Assembly: GCA_965644315.1 (NCBI GenBank)
Contig: CBFFRQ010000062.1
Location: 248,001 to 312,000, forward strand
Reading direction: 5' to 3'
From: Caecitellus pseudoparvulus
Lineage: Eukaryota > Bigyra: Bicosoecida
DNA: 64,000 nucleotides
The notes under the pieces were generated by a model. It did no database searches and was not told where the DNA came from. It saw only the letters and a program-made list of their open reading frames with translations. The translations under genes and the position numbers were made by a program. Below, piece after piece: positions 12,001 to 21,500 of the stretch (position 1 is its first letter; each line of letters starts with the position of its first letter).

Positions 12001-13391
12001 GCCGCCTTCAAATCTGCTGCAGCCTTGGCCAGGGCAGCGTCATCTGCCGCGTCATCGGCCCGGGCCGCCTTCAGGGCCGCCTCGGAAGACTGCAGCTGGC
12101 CCCGCAACTTGGCAATGTCGGACCGCGCCGCGGCGAGCTGCTCCTTCAGGCGCTTTTCCTCTGCTGACTCAGAGGCAGCCTTGCCCCGCAGCACAGCCAC
12201 CTCCGCCCGCAGGCCGGCGATGACTGCGTCGTCAGAGGCATCCTCCTTGGCAGCTGCCGCCTTGACTTGAGCGAGGGTGCTGCGCAGCTCTGCGACGGTG
12301 GACCGCAGGTCGTCCCCCTCGGACCGCAGGGCCGTCATGGCTGTCGCTGACTCGGCCACCTTGGCAGTGGCGTCGATGGCCTTCTCCATGGCCTCGGCAG
12401 CCTTCGCGTTGGCCCGCGCAAGCTTGTCCTGCAACGCGTCCTCCTCGCCACGCAGCTTGGTCACCGTGGCGTTCAGCGCGGCACGGTCGCTCTTGGCCTC
12501 CTCCGCCTCTGCCCGCGCCTTGCGTGTCTCAGCTTGCGCCTGCGCCACCTGCTGCTTCAGGTCAGACACCTCCTCCTGCAGGCCAGACACCTGGGACTGC
12601 AGCTGCTTCGCCACCATGTCGGAGGAGGTGCCCAGCTGCTCCACCTCGGCGATCTTCGCCTCCAGGCGCTTCTTGGCGTTGGCCGCCTCCTTCTCGGCGC
12701 CTGCCAGCTGGCTGCGAGCCTCGTCCCGCTCACTGCGCAGGCGCTTGACAGCGGCCGCGGTGGAGGCTGCAGACGCATTGGCAGCGTCGGCAAATGACGC
12801 CATCTGGGACCGCATCTTCTCCAGGCGGTCTTGCGTCTGGGCCTGTGAGAGTGGAGGTGCGCGGAGCGTGTACGGAGGGGTTGCTGCGCGAGGTCGCAGC
12901 GACCTCCGCCACCCACGCCACGATGCAAGCACGGGCGTGGCGTGGGCCACCTTGGCGGCGCAGCGTGCATGCGTGGCGCCGTACCAGCTCCTCTTTCGTC
13001 TCCTTCACGTCCTCCTTGTAGCCTTCCACCTGCTCCGTGAGGGACTTCTGCGGGCGAGGCGGAGGGGCAAGTTGCTGTGGGGGCGTGCGTGCCTGGCGAC
13101 ATTGCGCAGGCTCCCACGCACGATGTTCTGGTTCTTCCGCGTGATGTTTGCCTGTGCCGTCTTCAGCTTGGCCTGCAGGGCTTCCACCTGCTGCTCCGTC
13201 GACAAGCGAGTGCCTTGCACGCTGCCAAAGCCACCCGACTTGGGTCCACTCGGACTACGAGCTGGCAGGCTCGGCAGCGCACCCGTGCTGGAACTGCCGC
13301 CGGAACCTGGCGCAGGGAGGCCTGCCCGAGCCAGCGCCCGCGCAGCTGCTCCATGAGCACCCACGCCCGCCATGCGCATGTTGAACGGCAT
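6054..13391 (-). CDS. Giant coiled-coil/ankyrin protein with an isochorismatase-fold domain
   Basis: Exons on the minus strand: 13391-13122, 13047-12985 and 12842-6054, giving about 2373 aa; both introns restore one coiled-coil frame (NITRKNQNI, KSLTEQVEGY, AQTQDRLEK). Order: Ala/Lys/Glu-rich coiled coil (about 60-1045) with internal repeats; two SH3/KOW-like modules beginning FKVGDDVEVELKN and FRVGAAVEVCLPG (about 1050-1235); ankyrin-type repeats (about 1325-1465); an isochorismatase/nicotinamidase-fold domain (about 1611-1804); a basic and acidic helical linker; and two copies of a beta-rich domain starting AQYGAKGKFASALP (about 2015-2373). In the isochorismatase fold the usual Asp of DMQ is Cys (VCPQKD) and the position of the nucleophilic Cys is Thr (GLGMESTVAATAL), so it is probably not an active hydrolase. 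The long uninterrupted frame argues for one protein. Role unknown; a structural scaffold is inferred. Confidence 0.75.
6421..7128 (-). repeat. Two near-identical direct repeats inside the giant gene
   Basis: Bases 6421-6573 and 6976-7128 are almost identical over about 150 bp. They encode the conserved core of the C-terminal beta-rich domain (TTVPVGGEVKVTNGAMGGDP) in both copies. The flanking halves of the two domain copies are much more diverged. The pattern GDP-x(3)-TRKTL-x-V resembles the repeated beta domain of DUF3395/DNAJC11-type proteins, a tentative assignment. Confidence 0.75.
10140..11345 (-). repeat. Repeated coiled-coil cassettes in the giant gene
   Basis: Segments at about 10140-10271, 10889-11020 and 11265-11340 share long near-identical stretches. 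They encode the same cassette around ELKEAQKAAAADDRADAKL followed by TKAYEKA. This shows expansion of the coiled coil by internal duplication. Confidence 0.7.
11950..12075 (-). repeat. 60-bp tandem repeat, two copies, in the coiled coil
   Basis: Two adjacent copies encode KAARADDAADDAALAKA units. They are nearly identical at base level around CATCTGCCGCGTCATCGGCC, which occurs twice about 60 bp apart. It is a recent in-frame tandem duplication. Confidence 0.7.
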
Positions 13392-13732
13392 GGCGCTCGG
13401 TGAGGTGCTGGCGCACGTGCGAGTGTTGCGACCGCAGCAACTTCCGCAAGCTGCAGCAACTCCGGCAACCGATACCCGCTCTCACGCAGTGGCTCGCTGC
13501 TGCAAGTTGAGGCAAGGGGGACGGGCACTTATACAGTAAAATGATCCCCAGGCAAGTTTATACGCCGAGGAATTTTGGCTGAAGAGGAAAGTCGATCCAT
13601 TGCAGGTGGTCGGCGACGGACGAGCGCTGAGGAGTTGGGGGTTCCGGGGGGGTCCTCTCGGACACGCCCTTTCAGTCCAGGAACTGTCTCAAAGCGGGGC
13701 CAGCTGTTGCATCTTTGAGCACGGACCGCGCG
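13392..13732. other. Intergenic region between two minus-strand genes
   Basis: About 340 bp between the start of the giant gene (13391) and the stop of the ankyrin gene (13733), both on the minus strand. It must hold the giant gene's promoter and 5' UTR and the ankyrin gene's 3' UTR. An AT-richer patch lies at about 13525-13590. No coding signal is seen. Confidence 0.5.
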
Positions 13733-16063
13733 TCACGCGAGTGCAGCGCGCAGCAGCATCACATTCCGCCTCATGCCCCACAGAGTGTCATGCGCCTCTT
13801 TCTGATAGGGAGCAAGAAAGGCCTGCACCCACTTTGGCGCTGCCGCCCCTCGTAAGCGCAGGAGCGTGAGGGCCAGGTGCACGAGCGGTGCTCGCGTGCT
13901 GTCTTGCATGGCGAGCTCGTCACGCCCCTGCGCGTCTTGGGGGCCAGACCACAGCAGTGCCGCGGCTTGCTCCACAGAAAGGGCACGCAGGGTGACAGTC
14001 TGGGCCTCCTCACCTGCCTCCCGGCCCAGGCTCTCCCACAACACTGTGTTGGCCCCAATGCCTGCCACTGTCTCCGTCATGCCCAGCTCAAGCTGCGCGG
14101 CCGACAGCCTGCCTGGTGCGCCCTGGGACCAGCGGGACAGCGCAAGCACACGGGCAGACCGTTGGGCAAGCACAAGCGCTGCAGTGTACCTGCTGGCAGT
14201 TGGACCGTGGGTGGCTTGGTGCGCGTCTCGTTGCCCCAGGAGCGGGTTGGCAAGGCACAGGTTGGCAACCAGGCTGTGGGGGACACAGGCGGGTGTATCG
14301 GGGCCATGCTCCGGCAGGCGCTCCCAGGACAGCAATTTGTTTGCAAGCCAGGCATCGCCTTCTTCCACTGCCAAATCAAGCCAGGGGCAGAAGCCGTCGG
14401 GGTCCAGGGGGACGGTGCGAGGGCAGCACGTGAGCTGGTGCAGCGTGGCCGCGTCGACGGCGACTTGCAGCGGCGTGGAGCCGTCTTCCTTGGGGATGTT
14501 CGGGTCAGCGCCCGCGTCCAGCAGAGCAGCCATGCAATGTATGTGGCCTTTGAAGGCGGTGCAGAACAGCGGCGTGCGCTGTTCGCAGTCAGCCAGGTTT
14601 GGATCACAGCCAAGGCGCAGCAGCGTTCTGACCGCATCTGGGTTGTCAACTTGGCAAGCCAAGTACAGGGCAGTGGCCCCTAGAGGGCTTTGATGGTCGA
14701 CGTCCACACCAGCCGCGACGAGCGCGGGAATGCACCGGTGGTTGCCTGGTCGGCAGACACAGTTGGAGATGGTGGACTGGCCCCACTCGGACAGTTGCAG
14801 GGGGTCTGCTCCTGCCTTCAGCAGCAACGCCAGCACGTCATCCGCATCACACGTTAAGCAAGCGAACATGGGCCCGAACTGACCGTCATCCACAGTGGCG
14901 CACACGTTTGCCCCCGCCCCCAGCAGTTCTGTGACGCATTCCCTGTGCCCCCCTGCACAGGCATGCATGAGAGCTGTGGAGCCAGCGGTGCACCGCGCAT
15001 CCACTTCAAGCCCGAGTTGAAGGAGCGCTTGCAGCAGCACAGTGTCGCCGCGCTTGGCCACGTCGTGGAGGAGCGGAATCCCGTCTGCATCCTTCAGAAG
15101 CTTTGCCTTGTCTGGTGCCATGCACAGCATCTGCAAACACAGCTCGGCAGGGGCACCACAGGTCACGGCCACAGTGAGTGGGGACGGGCTGGCATCCGAG
15201 CAGCCAGTCAAGCACGCCGGGCATTCCCGCAGCAGCAGCTCCGCAGTCTCAAAGTGTGCGTTGGACAGTGCATAGTGCAGCGTATTGAATCCATGCTGCT
15301 GCCGCTCACGAGTGGCATCTGCCCCGTGAGCAAGCAGCAATCGAACCATGTCAGGGTCTTTCGTCGCGGCATCCAACGGCGAGAAGCCATCGCGCACCGT
15401 TTGGTTGGGGTCAGCCCCCGCCTGCAGCAGCACACCCGCATTGCCCAAGAGCCCGTGCGACACTGCCATGTACAGGGCAGTGGGCGCCTCCGGGTCATTC
15501 TGCAGATTCACGTTCGCGCCGGCAGCGAGCAGTGTTTGCAGGAGGTCGGCCTCGGGCAGGACGCTGGCGGAGACGAGCGGAGGCCATGTGGACCAAGGAG
15601 CACCATCCGCGTTCGCACCCGCTTCCAAGAGTGCAACGGCCATCCCCTGCTGTCCCTCGGAACAGGCGGTGTTGAGGGCGGTGCGCCCAGCGTGGTTTGT
15701 CGCTGCCACGTCCGCGCCGGCTGCGAGGAGGGCGCCGAGCGCACCGGCGTTGTGCCCTTCTGCAGCAAGCATGAGCGGCGTGTTTCCATCTGCTGGGAGC
15801 GGCAGGTCTGGGTCAGCCCCTGCTTCCAGGAGGGCGTGTGTTACTTCCCTGCCCGTTGGGAACAGGCAAGCGAGATGAAGTGGAGTCCAGAGGCCTGGTT
15901 GCACATCTTGGAAGCCATGCAAGGGGGTCTGTGCGTTCAAGTCCACTCCAGGCAGGAGTCGTGTCACTTCCTGCAGATTGCCGGCCGTCACCGCTGCGAA
16001 CAGGTGCGCCGACGGCTCGCGAAGGCCATCTTGGCGTTGGACACTATCAGCCATGCTGTCCAA
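13733..16063 (-). CDS. Ankyrin-repeat protein, about 15 repeats
   Basis: Single exon, 776 aa. Another in-frame ATG three codons downstream is an alternative start. From residue about 20 to 530 there are roughly fifteen ankyrin repeats with good consensus, for example TPLMLAAEGHNAGALGALLA followed by AGADV, and TALMHACAGGHRECVTELLG. The last 200 residues are helical without repeats and end LRAALA. No membrane or signal sequence and no appended F-box, SOCS or kinase domain is visible. The repeats form an elongated protein-binding surface. Its promoter region (16064-16254) is shared divergently with the unknown gene that follows. The ligand cannot be inferred. Confidence 0.85.
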   Translation of the reverse strand: MDSMADSVQRQDGLREPSAHLFAAVTAGNLQEVTRLLPGVDLNAQTPLHGFQDVQPGLWTPLHLACLFPTGREVTHALLEAGADPDLPLPADGNTPLMLAAEGHNAGALGALLAAGADVAATNHAGRTALNTACSEGQQGMAVALLEAGANADGAPWSTWPPLVSASVLPEADLLQTLLAAGANVNLQNDPEAPTALYMAVSHGLLGNAGVLLQAGADPNQTVRDGFSPLDAATKDPDMVRLLLAHGADATRERQQHGFNTLHYALSNAHFETAELLLRECPACLTGCSDASPSPLTVAVTCGAPAELCLQMLCMAPDKAKLLKDADGIPLLHDVAKRGDTVLLQALLQLGLEVDARCTAGSTALMHACAGGHRECVTELLGAGANVCATVDDGQFGPMFACLTCDADDVLALLLKAGADPLQLSEWGQSTISNCVCRPGNHRCIPALVAAGVDVDHQSPLGATALYLACQVDNPDAVRTLLRLGCDPNLADCEQRTPLFCTAFKGHIHCMAALLDAGADPNIPKEDGSTPLQVAVDAATLHQLTCCPRTVPLDPDGFCPWLDLAVEEGDAWLANKLLSWERLPEHGPDTPACVPHSLVANLCLANPLLGQRDAHQATHGPTASRYTAALVLAQRSARVLALSRWSQGAPGRLSAAQLELGMTETVAGIGANTVLWESLGREAGEEAQTVTLRALSVEQAAALLWSGPQDAQGRDELAMQDSTRAPLVHLALTLLRLRGAAAPKWVQAFLAPYQKEAHDTLWGMRRNVMLLRAALA

Positions 16064-16254
16064 GACTCGGAATGAGCCGGGGTTGGCGCGAGGTACAATT
16101 CAATGAGAGAACAAGGGTCGAATTCTGTTACCATCGCAATCAGATCGGGGGATTTGGCGTCGACCGCTCATTGTCGTGGATGTGGGTGGTGCGCAGAGTT
16201 TCATAGGATTTGCCAAGCCTTTGCCCTGTCGGCTGATCTGTGCGGAAGCGATGC

Positions 16255-17610
16255 ATGGCGAGTGAGGGGCCTCCTGAGGGCGAAGGCAAATCGTGTAAGG
16301 ACTCGTCTCGCTGGTGTGCATTGGCAGACAACTTTCTCAGGAACTTGTCCTCGGTTCAAGGCGACGTTTCGCCTGCGTTTCTCCCAGCAGCTGAGCGGCT
16401 TCTCGGCGGACCACAGGCGCAAGCATGTGAGAAGAGCGCACACATTGCGAGTGATGAAGTGATGCAGGCCATAGGAGACGGGGTGCTCCAGCTCCCGGAT
16501 GAGCAGGGCTTGTGGAAGTCCCTTCTCGCAACGCGGTGGGTTCGAAAGGTCTGCCGAGAGGTGCAGGGCACCACACTTGGACAGGGGTACACCCTGCTGA
16601 CGACCTTGCAGAGCTTTGTGTCAATTCGAATCGCGCAGATTCATGCGGCATGCCCGCCGCGCTTTGAGAGCCACCACGTGGCGGAGAGGGCGCTGAAGGA
16701 GGCGGCGGTCTTGCTGCAAGCGAGCAGCACGGCCGAGCAGCTTGCCAGCATGGCGGCAGCGGGGTCACCGAGTCAAGAGGGGCACAACGCATTGCAGTGC
16801 AGGGTCGAAGCGGTTGCTTCGTTGCTTGCAGTGCCGGTCGTACCGCCCACACTCGCGTCGACACCGCGCCCCACACCGGGCCTGTATCCCCAGCCGGCCC
16901 CCTCTGCGGCACACTCACACGCACAGACAGACATGCAGTTTTTACTGCACGGGCATGGTGCAGCGGGGCACCAAGTGCATGTCCGCCGCTGTGCCGTCGC
17001 CTGGCTGGCGGCAGGGCTGCAGGCTGCGCGAGCGGGGGGCAGCGGCGGCTGGGCACTCCTGCGCCGTCTGCCGCTGCCCCCCGCTTGGGCGTGCTGGGAT
17101 GCGTGTGAGGCGGGGGATGCCCAGGCAGCGCTGCAGCTGCAGCACGCTGTGTCTGGCCCTGTGCTTGCAGCGCTGCTGCACCACGACGGCGCACTGTGGC
17201 AGGCAGCAGACTTGTGTCTACAGCTGCACCGTGCAGTGGCTGCGCTGCCGCCACGCACCGCACCGGACACGGATGGTGCCGAGGCACTCCCTCAGCCCAC
17301 ACTGGGACCCGCACTCCTGCAGCTGACCTGCCCCACAGCGCTGCTGCTGCACCTTGCCACGGGCCTGACCCCGGGCGGGCTCGTGGAGTGCGCGCTGGAT
17401 GACAGTGGCACTGGCCTGGCAGCCTTGACGTGCCTGCTCAAGCTGCTGGCGCACGCAGCCTCCCAGGCACAGCCCGACACGGTGCACGATGCTGTGCGTG
17501 GGGTGGTGTCTGCGCTTCTGCAGCAGGCACCAGCCAGGCCAGTGGCGGCGCTCCTGAAGCGCTGCTCCGCAGTGCTAGCTCTGCCTGCACTGCAAGCACA
17601 CACGCCTTGA
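16255..17610 (+). CDS. Unknown helical protein
   Basis: ATG at 16255 (MASEGPPEG) is preferred; the frame reaches further upstream only through non-ATG codons. The 451-aa product is Ala/Leu-rich and mostly helical, with clusters such as LLKLLAHAASQAQPD that suggest an alpha-solenoid. I recognise no family. A Pro-rich stretch at about 16840-16915 separates the N-terminal and C-terminal halves and could hide a short in-frame intron. No membrane segment is clear. The gene is divergent from the ankyrin gene (191 bp between starts) and convergent with the TAF11-like gene. Confidence 0.55.
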   Translation: MASEGPPEGEGKSCKDSSRWCALADNFLRNLSSVQGDVSPAFLPAAERLLGGPQAQACEKSAHIASDEVMQAIGDGVLQLPDEQGLWKSLLATRWVRKVCREVQGTTLGQGYTLLTTLQSFVSIRIAQIHAACPPRFESHHVAERALKEAAVLLQASSTAEQLASMAAAGSPSQEGHNALQCRVEAVASLLAVPVVPPTLASTPRPTPGLYPQPAPSAAHSHAQTDMQFLLHGHGAAGHQVHVRRCAVAWLAAGLQAARAGGSGGWALLRRLPLPPAWACWDACEAGDAQAALQLQHAVSGPVLAALLHHDGALWQAADLCLQLHRAVAALPPRTAPDTDGAEALPQPTLGPALLQLTCPTALLLHLATGLTPGGLVECALDDSGTGLAALTCLLKLLAHAASQAQPDTVHDAVRGVVSALLQQAPARPVAALLKRCSAVLALPALQAHTP

Positions 17611-17965
17611 AAGAGTCTTCTTGCATTGTGAGCGCCCGTTGGAAGCTGGTGCAAGGCTTGGGTCGCTGAGCCTCCAACGCCAGGTGGCAGGGGACCTCCA
17701 GAGGGCCTCGCCTGCGGCTCACAGGCGAGCACTGTGCTGCTTCCGCGCGCCACAGTGAGGGGAGGGCGGCGCCGTGCATGCGCTGTGTGGCGCTTCGGCA
17801 GAAAGGAGAGCGCTGCAGCAGAAGCTTGCTTTCACGCCAGCTGCCCTGTGCCCGCCTGCGACCAGTTGAGAAGGCAGCTAAATGCAACCACCAGGCGAGT
17901 GGCACACAATCCACGATGCACAAATCATGCCATGGAGCCGGTGCAAGCCAGCACCAGCAAAGAAC
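17611..17965. other. Intergenic region between convergent genes
   Basis: 355 bp between the stops of the unknown helical gene (plus) and the TAF11-like gene (minus). Short open frames have no recognisable content. It probably consists of two 3' UTRs. Confidence 0.5.
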
Positions 17966-18343
17966 TCATGAGAAAATGCGTGCGGTATTTGATGCTTTTG
18001 CTGGCGCACCCACTGGAGGCGCAGGAAGCTCTCCGTTCGCCTCCATCTCAGCATAGGCAGCCTCATAGCAGGCAGAGGCAATCGGCCCCACTCTGTTCCC
18101 GTGCGACTCCGCAATCTGGCGCGCCCGAGCTGTCAGCCGGGTGACGAAGGCCGTGGCAATGGCTGCCAACGCGGTCGCCACCTCCTGCGGCACTTTGTCT
18201 GAGTGGAAGTAAGACGCCACCATGTCCGCAACTTGGTTGGGGTCAAACGTGGAGTTCAGCTGGAGCTTGATCCTCTCCAGGTGTTCCTGTGTGTCGCCAT
18301 CCTTGCCCTCGTCGTAGCCAGGCAGTGCACGTTCACTCGGCAT
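17966..18343 (-). CDS. TAF11-like histone-fold subunit of TFIID
   Basis: A single-exon 125-aa protein. Residues about 30-110 match the length and pattern of the TAF11 (TAFII28) histone fold: FDPNQVADMVASYF for helix 1, a long helix with VATALAAIATAFVTRLTARA, and a final helix ending MEANGELP, where TAF11 ends in a comparable basic helix. TAF11 pairs with TAF13 in TFIID and contributes to TBP/TFIIA contacts during transcription initiation. The N-terminal acidic extension of other TAF11 proteins is short here. The assignment rests on pattern and length, as no motif is unique to this family; another histone-fold TAF is possible. Confidence 0.62.
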   Translation of the reverse strand: MPSERALPGYDEGKDGDTQEHLERIKLQLNSTFDPNQVADMVASYFHSDKVPQEVATALAAIATAFVTRLTARARQIAESHGNRVGPIASACYEAAYAEMEANGELPAPPVGAPAKASNTARIFS

Positions 18344-18591
18344 GGTGGCACCGGCGCTGCTTTGACTGCCTGCCCACTCCCTGCACTAGAAGTCAAGGGG
18401 AAAGCCTCGCAAACACGTGCTGCATTCAGGTCCGCCTTGGACAAGCACAGCGATGAACGCGGGGTGGTTGGAGTTTGGAAGAAGCAGCGGACTGGCACCA
18501 CACTCAACCTCGCACCCCCAAAACACGGTCACTGTGGAAATGCCTCGCCCCCACAGCTCCACCCCAAGCAGCTCCTCAACTGCTTGTGACC

Positions 18592-21500
18592 ATGCACTCA
18601 CTCCAGGCGGTGCTGGCCCTGGCCAGCATCGCTGCAGCAGCGGCCTCTTCGCCGCTCTGCGCGACGAGCTGCGGAGCCACGCCTGCTTGGCAGCGTCCTG
18701 CTGATGGCACCGTGCCACCGCCGCCGACGCAGACGCCTGTGTGGGACTACGCCTACCCCATGACACCACAAGGGTGGTATTCGTTCCCCTATGGCCAGCC
18801 TCGGCGAGCGGCAACCCAGGCTGCAGTTGGCAGCGTTTCCACGGGGCGAGAGTTCGCTTCGCAGTACTACCTGTGGGGTGCCCCTATGTCAACACCCCTG
18901 GTCCCAAACACACTGGGTGTGGACGTCTGGTATACACTGTCGTTCAGCTTCCGGGCCTCCGAGCACAACAACGTGCGTGGCGTGGCTAGGTGAACTGCAC
19001 TTGCTCTGCACTCAGCACTTTCAGCTCGCTGCACACCTTGCTCCTCTCGCAGGCGGGATCCACTGGGGAGCCAGCCATGCTGCCTCGACTGGACATGCGC
19101 CTGGCGACGCGGGACCCAGAGTCCCAGAGCCAGCTGAACTGGCAGGGAGACAACGGGTATGCCGAGATTGAGGTGCAGAGCCCTTCTGGCGCAGCAGTGG
19201 CTCGGGAGGCATCCTTCGGGCCCTTGAACGACATCCCTGCCACGACACAGTGGCAGACGTTCACAGCCACCTTCCGCCCAGTGTCCCCTTGCGCGAACTG
19301 CAGCCTGTTCCTGCACATTGAGCAGCACACGTGGACGCCGGGGCACCTGGGCGGCAACGAGTACTTCCTCGCCAACGTCACCCTGCACCGGGCAGCGCAG
19401 GCCATCCCCCCCAAGGACCTGTGGCCCAGCGCCAAGTTCAGGGTGGCTGACATCTACAAAGCCCCCACCCCTCCTGACTTGGGCATGCCCCCCAGCATGT
19501 GCCCTCACTCGCCACCTCCTGGACTGCCCCCCCTCCAGCTGTGGCATGAGGCCGCCACCTGGGCAGGCGGCTCGGTTCCTGCCGCGGGCAGCAGCGTCAC
19601 CATCCCCACCGGCAAGCACGTCATCATTTGCTCTTGCTCCCTGCCGCCGCCTGCGACGCAAGCGGCGACCCCCTTTCCCCTCATCACCGTGCAGGCGGGC
19701 GCCAGCCTCATCTTCGACGACGCGCCCATCCACATGCACGTGGGGTCCATCGTGGCCACTGGGCACGTCGCAGCCGGCAGCCCCACCTGCCGCCACGACC
19801 ACCCCCTGTCCATCACCTTCCATGGCGACAAAGCCACTGTCCTGGGCGCCAGCCCCGACCCCACCAGCCAGCACAGCAAAGGTCTCGTCGTGAGCGGGTC
19901 AGGCTCTCTGAACCTGCATGGGCGCCGGTTCTTCCCGACCTGGACACGCCTCCTGGCCACCGTGGGCCGCCAGGACCGCCACGTGCGCCTGCAGGACCCC
20001 GTGAACTGGGAGGTGGGCCAGCGCATCCTCGTGACCACCTCCACACACCTGGATGGGCCCACCGTGCACCAGAACGAAATCCGCACCATTGTCGCCATCA
20101 GCCCTGACGGCACAATGCTGTTCGTGGACGCGCCCTTCAATCACCAGCACTGGAGCGGCGAGGAGTACCAAACCGAAGTGGCCCTCCTCGACCGTGTCAT
20201 CACCCTGCAAGGGGCGGCTGACGACTCCAGCACAGCCACCGGGGCTTTCGGCGGGCATGTCATGTGGACTGGTGGGGCCACAGGCAAGGTGTCCGGCACG
20301 CGCTTCCTGCGCATGGGGCAGACGAACCAGCTGGCACGCTACGCAGTGCACATGCACGTGCTGGGGGATGTGAACGGCACCAGCTGGGTGTCAGACTCCG
20401 CCATCGAGCAGTCCTTCTACCGCTGCATCGTCGTGCACGGCACGCACGCCTCCCTGGTGAATGAGAACGTCTGCTACGACGTCGTGGGGCACGCCATTTA
20501 CATGAGCGAGGACGGCGTGGAGGAGCGCAACGTCATCACGTACAACCTGGCAGCCCACGTGCACACCATCGGGCGCCCGGCAGCGGGGGGTGGGCAGGGC
20601 GGGGAGACCTTCGACGCAAGCCCCAACCTCATCAACCCGGCGGACGCGGCAGCCGCTGGCTTCTACATCACCAACGCGTGGAACGTCATCAAGGGCAACG
20701 CTGCAAGCGGGGGCTGGACCGGCTTCTCACACCCTAACCTGCCCAAGTACATCGGCGTCTTCTCCGGCTCGGACCCGCCCGCCAACATGGCCCCCGACAA
20801 CCGCCCAACCCTGCAGTGGGTGGGCAACACCGCCCACTCGTCAGGCTTTGACTGGAGCCGGGGCAGCTGCGTATATGTGGGAGGGCACTTGTGGCACGAT
20901 GCTAATCGGGGTGGCCTGTTGCGGTATCAGTCTGGGCGCCGCAACCGCCAGACGCGCACGCCAGCCGGCGGAGAGGCGTGGATGGTGTTCCAGCACACCC
21001 GCGTCTGGCTGTGTCAGCGCGGCACGAACCACTGGGGCGACGAGATTGAGTTGCGTAACTACGAGGTCACCGACTCCTCCCGAGCGGCAGTGCTGTTCGG
21101 CGAGGCTCTCATGGCAGATGCCGTCATCACGGGGCGGTCAGGGAATCCCCAAGCCACCATGCCCCGCACTGGCTTCCAAGCCTACGACACGTGGGTGAAG
21201 ACGCTGCTGTCCCGAGTCACCTTCCGCAACTTCAACTCCACCCTGGGCGACTACGTCGTCTTCGCCATGACGCACTCCCCCGAGTTCAAGCCGCAGTTCA
21301 TCAACGCTGCCCGGGACATCACGTGGGAGAATGTGGACCGCCCGGCATACTACTACCACAACGCACGCCCCCCCCTCTCCACGGGCTCTTCGCGCATGTA
21401 CTCCTGGCTGAACCCTGACGGCAGCCTGGTGGACCGCCACGGGCCGTGGATCGTCGGCAGCCACACAGACTGGTGGCACCTGGACGACGCCACCTGCGAA

